Part shown: one piece after another, positions 8,104-12,623 of the stretch | Numbering within the stretch: position 1 is the stretch's first letter | Layout: each line of letters begins with the position of its first letter | From: Bifidobacteriaceae bacterium | GTDB lineage: Bacteria; Actinomycetota; Actinomycetes; Actinomycetales; WQXJ01 | Reading direction: 5' to 3' | Assembly (NCBI GenBank): GCA_031265345.1 | Contig: JAISCU010000230.1 | Span: 1 to 12,623, forward strand | DNA: 12,623 nt | The notes under the pieces: generated by a model | The model's input: the letters and a program-made list of their open reading frames with translations, nothing else | What the model was told of the DNA's origin: nothing | Database searches by the model: none | Translations under genes and position numbers: made by a program

Positions 8104-8379
8104 GTGCGCGAATGGTGGGAAGTCACGGATGACCTGAATCAGGAAGTCGTCCCGCAATTGGATGACGACACGCGCGGTTTCGCACGCGGTCTCCACTCCG
8201 GCGGCGAGGGTGTGATCTTCGCGGCGGTGGTGCTCGATGCCGCCGCCGATTCCGAGGCAGTCGTCCGTCCGGAACTGCTCGATGATGTTGAGCAAGTCAT
8301 CCTGCCGGATGCAGACGGCTCGGATCGCGAGGAACTGGTGTCGGCTTTGGCCGCGTTGCGCCGCCCGGTCGCCGTCTGA
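8104..8379 (+). CDS. Small acidic protein, candidate immunity protein for the EndoU toxin
   Basis: A 91-residue ORF starts at GTG 8104, ten bases after the EndoU stop on the same strand; the ribosome site is weak (AGG at 8092-8094), suggesting coupling. The product begins VREWWEVTDDLNQEV, is strongly acidic with many Asp/Glu and few basic residues, and has one hydrophobic strand (GVIFAAVVLDAA), with no signal peptide or membrane helix. I do not recognise a family. The immunity role is inferred from position, size and acidity: toxin and immunity genes are normally adjacent in this order, and acidic immunity proteins often mask basic nuclease surfaces. An unrelated small protein cannot be excluded. 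The frame is open upstream to 8023, but that part would overlap the EndoU gene. Confidence 0.6.
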   Translation: MREWWEVTDDLNQEVVPQLDDDTRGFARGLHSGGEGVIFAAVVLDAAADSEAVVRPELLDDVEQVILPDADGSDREELVSALAALRRPVAV

Positions 8380-8856
8380 TCTGGGCCCTCCTGCACAGGT
8401 GCCGAAGCACGCGGTGTCGGCGTCGTCGCTATTCCCCTTGAGATGGGCCCGATCCCGGCAGCCGCGAGAATCGGGCGATGCCCGTGCGCGCGCACTTGGC
8501 ATCCGTCGAACCAGTCCCGAAGCGGGCCAGAACCGGCGCGGGGAGCGGGGCGGCGGCATCGTCCAAGGCAAGAACGATAGCGGCGCAAGACTTGAGTGAA
8601 AACACTGTTAGCATGGGACTAATGGCCTAGGCTACTTCGCAACGAGTCGACGGGCCAGCGAGCGGAGCCGGGGTGACGCAGGTGGGTCGTTGCTTGGGGC
8701 AGCCCCGAACGGCGCTCGCGGGGAGATGGTCGGCGGGGTTCTCGGCGCGTTCGACCCAGTGGGCGCGCGGACTGGTCTTCGCGCCACTCCCTGAACCCCA
8801 GCCTGAACCCCCGCACAAACACGTAGGCGCGAACGCAGAGAGGACGGCGGCCAGCG
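8380..8856 (+). other. 477-bp stretch without a convincing gene, upstream of the MFS transporter
   Basis: No clear gene is visible. An AT-richer spot near 8592-8632 contains a possible -10 element TAGCAT (8609-8614) and the 8-bp palindrome GCCTAGGC; no well-spaced -35 is seen. If transcription starts there, the MFS mRNA would have a leader of roughly 235 bases. That leader holds a small hairpin (GGGG 8696-8699 with CCCC 8703-8706), a tandem CCTGAACCCC pair (8790-8799 and 8802-8811) and a 63-codon GTG-started frame (8673-8864) whose stop overlaps the MFS start. The small frame has less GC-biased third positions than the solid genes and is not called as a gene. Confidence 0.4.
8609..8614 (+). 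promoter_or_regulatory. Possible -10 promoter element before the MFS gene
   Basis: TAGCAT fits the loose actinobacterial TANNNT -10 pattern and sits in one of the few AT-rich spots of the 8380-8856 gap. A TTGAGT at 8592-8597 is only 11 bases upstream, too close to serve as a -35, so this is a weak guess. Confidence 0.15.
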
Positions 8857-10179
8857 ATGAGTAGACCACGCGTCGTGCGGGACCTGCCGCTGGTGATCGT
8901 GTTCATAGTTTCGGTGGTTGTCATAGCGTTGGCTGATTCGACCTACGACATGGCCTTCGTCAACTCGGCGCTCAACATCTCGGATCAGGTGGCCGTTGTC
9001 GGCTGGATCTATTGCGCGGGGTACCTGACCGAGGCTTTCGCCTCCGTCGCGTTGGGACCGAAGATCGACTCGTGGGGTCCTCTGCGAGCGATGGCGGTGT
9101 TCGCCGGGCTCGTCGTGGCGGTCCTGGCGGGCGTCGGGTTGGCGGACCATGCCGTCGGAGTGACCAGTGGCATCCTTGTGATCGTCATCGCCGCGGTGAT
9201 CGACTTCCTCAACCAACTCGTGGCCATCGCGCACGAAGCGGCGCTGCCCGAGGTGTTCGGGCAGGACGAGGCGGGTCTGATCCGGTTCGCGGGGCTCGAC
9301 TCGTCCGTGAGGTCGGTGGCGTCCATCGCCTCCCCGGTGGTCGCTGGACTGATCATTTTCCAGATGCCCGGATTCGAGGCGCTCGCGGTAGTGGCCGTGC
9401 TCTTTGGCCTGGGCTATGGACTGCTGATGGCCTTCCTGCTGGGGAAGGCCCGGCGTCGAGCCGCGACCGGGAACGGGGCGCACGGTTCAGGCGCTGATGG
9501 CTCCCTTGAAAGTGACGGCCAGCTACCGTCAGAAGATGCCGTGGGTCTCCCCGACGGCTTCCGCGCTACCGCCAGAGCGATCTGGGAATCAACCGCGTGG
9601 CGGACGTTCCTGATTGTCGATGTGTCCGCGACAATGGCGCTGTCCACCGTGCTCCTTCTGTTGTACTCGCTGTTCAAGCACGACTTCCAGTTAAGCCCTC
9701 TCCAGTCCGGGGCCCTGCTCGGGTGCATGGCGCTGGGCTCGTTCATCGCGGCGGTTCTTGTCGCGCGCGGCAGCAAGGAAAGCCTGTCCAGGTTGTTCGG
9801 AATCGGCGCCGTCTGTGCCGGGGGTGGGACGCTCCTGCTCGCCGTCGCGAACGGCCACCTCATTGTGGGCGGCGCGGGCACGGTGGTCCTGGGTTTCGGC
9901 AGCGTCTTCCAACTGAGGGCCATGACGCTGCTGATCCAGTTGAACGCGCCGAAGGGCAAGATCGCCTCCGGGTTGTCCGTGTTCGACGCGACCGAGCGGA
10001 TCGTCAACGGCGCGGCCATTGTGGCGCTCGCGTTCTGTATGGACCGTCTGGGAGGTGCGGTCGTGTTCGCCGCGATGGGCGTGGTGCTGGTCGGCTCGGG
10101 CGTCGCCTGGATGCTGATTCGCCGGACTGTCTGGCACCCTGCCGCGACCGCTGTCGAGGCCCCCAGCGCGGAGCGGTGA
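8857..10179 (+). CDS. MFS transporter (probable drug/small-molecule efflux type)
   Basis: This 440-residue membrane protein has the alternating hydrophobic pattern of a 12-helix major facilitator. Two six-helix halves are separated by a hydrophilic cytoplasmic loop (about residues 198-240, including KARRRAATGNG and acidic stretches). Asp27 and Asp31 lie in or at the end of helix 1 (ALADSTYDMAF), a position where acidic residues couple protons in several drug exporters. The loop after helix 2 has a degenerate motif A (LGPKIDSWGPLR, about 66-77). It ends with a short hydrophilic tail after a final helix near 405-425. ATG 8857 follows GAGAGGA (8838-8844) with a rather long spacer. No adjacent regulator is seen. 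Substrate and direction of transport cannot be determined; the DHA3-like exporter subgroup is a guess. Confidence 0.82.
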   Translation: MSRPRVVRDLPLVIVFIVSVVVIALADSTYDMAFVNSALNISDQVAVVGWIYCAGYLTEAFASVALGPKIDSWGPLRAMAVFAGLVVAVLAGVGLADHAVGVTSGILVIVIAAVIDFLNQLVAIAHEAALPEVFGQDEAGLIRFAGLDSSVRSVASIASPVVAGLIIFQMPGFEALAVVAVLFGLGYGLLMAFLLGKARRRAATGNGAHGSGADGSLESDGQLPSEDAVGLPDGFRATARAIWESTAWRTFLIVDVSATMALSTVLLLLYSLFKHDFQLSPLQSGALLGCMALGSFIAAVLVARGSKESLSRLFGIGAVCAGGGTLLLAVANGHLIVGGAGTVVLGFGSVFQLRAMTLLIQLNAPKGKIASGLSVFDATERIVNGAAIVALAFCMDRLGGAVVFAAMGVVLVGSGVAWMLIRRTVWHPAATAVEAPSAER

Positions 10180-10499
10180 GGGCTCGCCGCGGCGGATGCC
10201 GTCCGGGCCTTTCGACACACGGGAGGCGAGTGGGCGGTGCGCCGCGTTTCAACTGGTTCGCGCGCGAGTCTCTTCCGGACGGGACAGGCCCACCGTGGTG
10301 CGCGTCTTCTTCGCCCAGTGTCCGCAGGTCGGCGGAAGGGCCGGTGGACGATGCCGCTCGGTCGTCTGGGGAATACGCTCGGCGGCCCGTGGTCCCCGCA
10401 GTCGCTAGATCCGTGAGGAACGTGTGTGGGATTGGTGCGGCCACTACGGGTGTTGCCGGACGCCCATTCCGAGTGCCGTGCGCCGGTCACAGCGCGGAT
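10180..10499. other. 320-bp intergenic region between the MFS and PIN genes, holding a repeat copy
   Basis: This gap lies between the stops of two convergent genes (MFS on +, PIN toxin on -). I see no gene and no clear terminator with a T-tract. Its central part (about 10285-10400) is one copy of a diverged repeat whose partner lies at about 11610-11740. Confidence 0.6.
10334..10363 (+). repeat. Direct repeat, left copy (perfect 30-bp core)
   Basis: These 30 bases (starting GGAAGGGCCGG and ending GCCGCTCGGTC) recur exactly at 11665-11694 in the same orientation. Weaker gapped similarity extends to both sides: on the left CCGTG, CTTC, CC-AGTG and GGT blocks, and on the right GGGA, GCT-GGCGG and CCGCAGTCG blocks. 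The homologous unit is therefore about 110-130 bp. The two copies bracket the PIN/HTH module. Confidence 0.85.
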
Positions 10500-11123
10500 T
10501 CAAGAGGAACCGAGTGGTCGAATGGCCTGCGGATGGACGATCCTAGCGACGATCTTCGACAAAGCGGGACACCCCGCTGATTCGAGCCGCGTCTCCGAGT
10601 TTGGGCTCTGGCCCTGATTTTCCCAGTACGACACCATCCGCGCCACGGTGGCACGAGTGACTTCAGGGGCTGCGTGGTGCACCATGCCAAAGAACTCGTC
10701 GGGCGAACAGGGCTGGTAGCCCGGTGGGTCGGCGTACCGGGAATAGGCGGCGAAGAACCCTCGGTCGTCCGTGAGCAGGTAGTCCGCGCGGTCGGCCTTG
10801 GCGGCGGCGTCAACATGCTGGTCATCGCGGTCTTGGCCTGGGAATGATCCGTCGATCCGGTAGGCGGTCACCCTTTCGTCTATGTTGTCCACGATCCGGT
10901 CGTGTATCCGCGAGACCAACTCTCCCGGCGCTTGCGGATTGTTGCGCCGCAGCCGGTACAGCATTTCCGCGATCACGTCCTCGGAAGTATGCACCGCGAA
11001 CAGGTCCCGCCCGGATTCGAGCTTCAGGAGGAACAACCAATCCCTAATCATCCTCGAATAGAGCACGTTCGCGTCCACGAACACCACCGCAGGCGCGCCG
11101 ACGCGGAGGTCATTCGGCGGCAT
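10500..11123 (-). CDS. PIN-domain ribonuclease toxin (VapC50-like)
   Basis: The 207-residue product of the second gene of a - strand pair carries the PIN fold acidic signature: VVFVDANVLYSR (Asp17), SEDVIAEMLYRLRR (Glu53), DRDDQHVDAAA (Asp101/Asp105) and DYLLTDDRGF (Asp119/Asp120). The DDQHVDAAA block and overall order fit the PIN_3 subgroup; VapC toxins of this fold are Mg2+-dependent endoribonucleases that cut tRNA or rRNA. ATG 11123 is chosen because it follows GGAA and overlaps the antitoxin stop by 14 bp; an in-frame ATG at 11159 would lie deeper in the antitoxin gene. The ~60 C-terminal residues after the PIN core (from about CSPDEFFGM) are longer than in minimal VapC proteins and contain a basic segment. 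The partnership with an excisionase-like HTH protein resembles M. tuberculosis Rv3750c-Rv3749c (VapBC50); orthology is from memory and untested. Confidence 0.8.
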   Translation of the reverse strand: MPPNDLRVGAPAVVFVDANVLYSRMIRDWLFLLKLESGRDLFAVHTSEDVIAEMLYRLRRNNPQAPGELVSRIHDRIVDNIDERVTAYRIDGSFPGQDRDDQHVDAAAKADRADYLLTDDRGFFAAYSRYADPPGYQPCSPDEFFGMVHHAAPEVTRATVARMVSYWENQGQSPNSETRLESAGCPALSKIVARIVHPQAIRPLGSS

Positions 11124-11556
11124 TGGCTTCCAGCTCGGCTTCGAGTTCCAGCAGTTCATCGAAAGCGTGGCGTTGAGCTTCCAACTGGGCGTGCCTCAAC
11201 GTCAAGAGATCCTCGGTTCGGATCCGACGATGACTGCCCACTTTGTGCGCAGCCAACTGCCCGGAGTCGATCAGCTTCATCAATGTGGGACGAGACACGC
11301 CAAGTTGGCGGGCGGCCTCGGTGGTGGTCAGATCGAGCGGCAGGTCGGCGATCGACACCTTCCCACCTTCAGCGACGGCCTCAACCACCCGGCGCAGCAT
11401 TCGCGCCAATTCCTGGGGAACCCGAACCCGCTGGCCACTCGTCACGGCCTCCAATTCCCCGTCCCAGGCCACCTTCAACAAGTCCTGGGCTTGCGCCCGC
11501 TCCTTCTGGGTGGCGGCCAGCGAGGCTTGTCCCGCATGCTCCGCTAAAATCAACAT
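11110..11556 (-). CDS. Excisionase-type HTH DNA-binding antitoxin (VapB50-like)
   Basis: This 148-residue first gene of the toxin-antitoxin pair starts at ATG 11556 with a clear TAGGAG ribosome site 7 bases upstream. Residues ~76-120 form an excisionase/MerR-like winged helix (LTTTEAARQLGVSRPTLMKLI, then GQLAAHKVGSHRRIRTEDLL). The last ~30 residues are an Ala/Glu/Leu-rich helix (HAFDELLELEAELEANAAE), a likely toxin-binding segment. The N-terminal ~70 residues have no domain I can name. Annotation pipelines often label such proteins 'excisionase family', but with a PIN gene overlapping its end and no integrase nearby, an autoregulating antitoxin is more likely. It should neutralise the PIN protein and repress its own promoter, probably through the palindrome at 11573-11592. 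Confidence 0.78.
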   Translation of the reverse strand: MLILAEHAGQASLAATQKERAQAQDLLKVAWDGELEAVTSGQRVRVPQELARMLRRVVEAVAEGGKVSIADLPLDLTTTEAARQLGVSRPTLMKLIDSGQLAAHKVGSHRRIRTEDLLTLRHAQLEAQRHAFDELLELEAELEANAAE

Positions 11557-11572
11557 TGCTAACTCCTAATCT

Positions 11573-11592
11573 GTTACAGATACAAGTGTAAC
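11573..11592 (-). promoter_or_regulatory. Palindromic operator candidate upstream of the antitoxin gene
   Basis: Perfect inverted 6-mers GTTACA (11573-11578) and TGTAAC (11587-11592) are separated by 8 bases. They lie 16 bp upstream of the antitoxin ATG and just before its ribosome site, in an AT-rich stretch that probably also holds the -10 region. Toxin-antitoxin operons are typically repressed by the antitoxin/toxin complex at such sites; the assignment to this HTH protein is inferred from position. Confidence 0.5.
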
Positions 11593-11664
11593 CCCGTTCG
11601 ACAGCATAGGCCGAAGCGGATCGCCGTGCCCCCTGGCTTCGTCCGCCGAGTGAGACGGTTCCGG

Positions 11665-11694
11665 GGAAGGGCCGGTGGACGATGCCGCTCGGTC
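11665..11694 (+). repeat. Direct repeat, right copy (perfect 30-bp core)
   Basis: Identical over 30 bases to 10334-10363, same orientation, with diverged similarity on both sides. The two cores are 1331 bp apart, and the PIN/HTH pair with its promoter fits between them. The core can form only a modest hairpin (GGCCG with CGGTC, one G-U pair). Confidence 0.85.
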
Positions 11695-11831
11695 ATATTG
11701 GGAGCGCGGCTGGCGGTGTGCGACCGTCCAGCCCGCAGTCGGGACGAGGAGGGCGACGGCCATCGTCGGCGCGGTCCGTCGAGGCATCATGTTCGCGTTC
11801 CGAATTGTTATGAAGTCATTAGCTGCGTGAT

Positions 11832-11864
11832 ATCCTTCGGCGCTGGCGTCACACGCCGAAGGAT
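11832..11864. terminator. Strong inverted repeat, possible bidirectional terminator or protein-binding site
   Basis: ATCCTTCGGCG (11832-11842) and CGCCGAAGGAT (11854-11864) are perfect inverted 11-mers around an 11-base loop; past one mismatch, GA/TC continues the stem. No T-run directly follows on either strand, although loose T-rich stretches occur nearby (for example TCATTT at 11875-11880). It sits between the repeat copy and the insertion sequence, and no neighbouring gene ends next to it, so it could equally be a leftover terminator, an operator or a mobile-element end. Confidence 0.4.
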
Positions 11865-12032
11865 CTCGACGAAATCATTTGGGTGCGGCTCTTTTGAGGT
11901 GACTTGAAGACGAGCCGTGGTTGCGCTGTGGCCAGGGGTTCCGCCTATCCGGGGGGGCCGGGGCCGCGCCGGGGCCGGGGCGGTGCGCCGTTTTGCGGGA
12001 CGCACTGTCCGCGCGCCCCGGGGGTGGCGCGC

Positions 12033-12386
12033 TCAGCCGCGGGCGTCGTCGATGGCGGCGGCCTGCTCGACGGCCGCGACGGACGCGATCTCGAGCCTGG
12101 CGAGGACGTCCTTGACGCGGCGGGCGTTGTCGAACCAGGGCCGCCACCGCTCCAGCTGGGCGGGGGTCAGGTAGCGGGTGACGGTCTTGCCGCCCTCGGT
12201 CCTGGTCCACTGGATGTAGGGCCCGTGGAGCGCTTCCGGGTCGCCGCGGCACGCGCAGGAGGCTTTCCCGCAGCGCATGCGGCGGACCCGGACGCACCCG
12301 GGCAGGACCCCGTCGACGCTGCCCAGCTCCGCGGCCAGGGCCTCGCGGGTCGCCTGGAACGGCTCCCGCGGCGTGTCGCGGGCCAT
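12033..12386 (-). CDS. DUF6788-like Cys/His-motif protein
   Basis: This 117-residue protein starts at ATG 12386, chosen because of the strong ribosome site (GGGAGGAGGGGG) just upstream on the - strand; an in-frame ATG at 12419 lacks one. The central part reads VRRMRCGKASCAC, then LHGPYIQWTR, GGKTVTRYLTPAQLERWRPW and a helical tail. This is the pattern of the DUF6788 family as I remember it: an RCGKxxCxC motif followed by HGPYxxWTR and K-TV-RYLS/T. Cys39, Cys44, Cys46 and His54 could bind a metal ion. Function is unknown. It is transcribed divergently from the transposase with 94 bp between starts, so it is probably an accessory gene of the insertion sequence; possible roles in regulation or DNA binding are guesses. 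Confidence 0.6.
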   Translation of the reverse strand: MARDTPREPFQATREALAAELGSVDGVLPGCVRVRRMRCGKASCACRGDPEALHGPYIQWTRTEGGKTVTRYLTPAQLERWRPWFDNARRVKDVLARLEIASVAAVEQAAAIDDARG

Positions 12387-12480
12387 CTGCCCCCTCCTCC
12401 CGTCCCCGTGTGGGACCATCGGATCATCCTACCGCAGCTACGCGGTAGGACGACATCCGAACAGGAAGGAACCACGGCCA
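12387..12480. promoter_or_regulatory. Divergent promoter region with a 9-bp palindrome (12427-12450)
   Basis: The 94 bases between the two divergent starts contain perfect inverted 9-mers TCCTACCGC (12427-12435) and GCGGTAGGA (12442-12450) around a 6-base loop, in otherwise very GC-rich DNA. Its central position suggests an operator controlling both genes, but a transcript hairpin is possible. The transposase ribosome site (AGGAAGGA) lies at the right edge. Confidence 0.4.
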
Positions 12481-12623
12481 TGACCACTGCCACCACCACC
12501 GCGGCCCGCCACGCCGCCGCCGGCCCGTTCGCCCGCGCGGCGGCGTTGTTCGGGGAGATGGTCGCGTTCGCGGGCTCGGCGGAGGCGCTGGGGCTGGACC
12601 ACGCCGCCTTGGAGGACGAGATG
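12481..12623 (+). CDS. Transposase, probable ISKra4 family, N-terminal fragment cut by window end
   Basis: Only 47 codons are visible, from ATG 12481 behind AGGAAGGA. The product begins with a Thr/Ala-rich run, then GPFARAAALFGEMVAFAGS and LGLDHAALEDEM. This fits the start of ISKra4-family transposases as I remember them (PFA-A--LF--V, then L-HA-LE-E, before the GRELLRQL segment that lies outside the window). Family assignment from such a short N-terminus is tentative; placement beside a DUF6788-like gene in a GC-shifted block supports a mobile element. Confidence 0.5.

Larger units (their letters stand above)
11557..12032. other. 476-bp gene-free region: operator, repeat copy, AT-rich patch, inverted repeat, GC jump
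   Basis: From left to right it holds the antitoxin promoter/operator (to about 11600), the right copy of the diverged direct repeat (about 11610-11740), an AT-richer patch (about 11795-11835), an 11-bp inverted repeat (11832-11864) and, from about 11940, very GC-rich sequence leading into the insertion sequence genes. No ORF in it has a recognisable product. Confidence 0.6.
11935..12623 (+). mobile_element. Left part of a probable ISKra4-like insertion sequence (runs off the window)
   Basis: From about 11940 the sequence becomes much richer in GC than the AT-richer stretch before it. It then holds a DUF6788-like gene on - and, divergently, the beginning of a probable ISKra4-family transposase on +. 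The left boundary is placed only approximately, by the composition change near GGGGTT at 11935-11940; the terminal inverted repeat cannot be verified because the other end lies outside the window. Confidence 0.5.

Noticed and set aside
8553..8565. 13-base inverted match (GCGGCATCGTCCA) to the core of the direct repeats
   Set aside because: Flanking sequence shows no similarity, and a similar string also occurs inside the second exporter gene near 5460, so chance is the simplest explanation.
8591..8611. CTTGAGT resembling half of an HspR (HAIR) operator
   Set aside because: The second half at the correct 7-base spacing (CTGTTAG) does not match ACTCAAG, and no heat-shock gene follows.
8673..8864. 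63-codon GTG-started frame upstream of the MFS gene as a protein-coding gene
   Set aside because: There is no family match, its third-position GC bias is weaker than in the neighbouring genes and its ribosome site is poor; kept only as a possible leader frame in the findings.
11110..11556. Reading the HTH protein as a phage or integrative-element excisionase
   Set aside because: No integrase or attachment site is visible, and it overlaps a PIN toxin gene and has its own operator-like palindrome, so an antitoxin fits better.
10004..11790. - strand frames 10004-10444 and 11566-11790 that share a DRAASSTGPS peptide, suggesting a duplicated gene
   Set aside because: The shared peptide is just the translation of the 30-bp DNA repeat; beyond it the frames diverge with gaps that are not multiples of three, and one frame runs into the MFS gene.
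1..12623. CRISPR arrays, tRNA and rRNA genes
   Set aside because: No regularly spaced repeats and no tRNA cloverleaf or rRNA-like blocks were seen; the only substantial non-coding repeat found is the two-copy element near 10.3 and 11.7 kb.

Overview
The window is high-GC DNA with the coding style of an actinobacterium (Actinomycetota): GC-rich third codon positions, ATGA start/stop overlaps, GTG and TTG starts, and an actinobacterial-type GT4 glycogen synthase at the left edge. All identifications come from reading motifs. No database search was possible, so the genus is not named.

Left part (1-8379, all on +): a tightly packed run that could be one long transcription unit. It starts with the 3' part of glgA, overlapped by a stand-alone ABC ATPase of the YlmA/ModF-like type. 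After a 76-bp gap with a GC-rich hairpin come a membrane NfeD protein and its usual SPFH/stomatin-like partner. Next are two fused membrane-ATPase half-transporters. Their ATPase motifs are asymmetric in complementary ways, as in heterodimeric (TM287/288-type) ABC exporters. Then, 44 bp downstream, comes a small protein with the hallmark residues of the bacterial EndoU RNase fold, a toxin domain normally found at the C-terminal tip of polymorphic/CDI toxins. A small acidic ORF follows it and is the natural candidate for its immunity protein.

Middle (8380-10179): a 477-bp stretch with no convincing gene, which may contain a long leader, followed by a 12-TM-type MFS transporter on +.

Right part (10180-12623): accessory DNA. 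On the - strand, an excisionase-type HTH antitoxin gene overlaps a PIN-domain toxin gene (VapBC50-like), with a palindromic operator candidate next to the antitoxin ribosome site. The module is bracketed by two diverged direct repeats sharing a perfect 30-bp core (10334-10363 and 11665-11694). Further right lie an AT-richer patch with a strong 11-bp inverted repeat and an abrupt rise in GC near 11.94 kb. After that comes what looks like the left part of an insertion sequence: a DUF6788-like Cys/His protein on - and, divergently on +, the first 47 codons of a probable ISKra4-family transposase, cut by the window end.

The most interesting points are the free-standing EndoU/immunity pair directly behind the ABC exporter and the repeat-bracketed PIN/HTH module. 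Neither is proven to be a new system.
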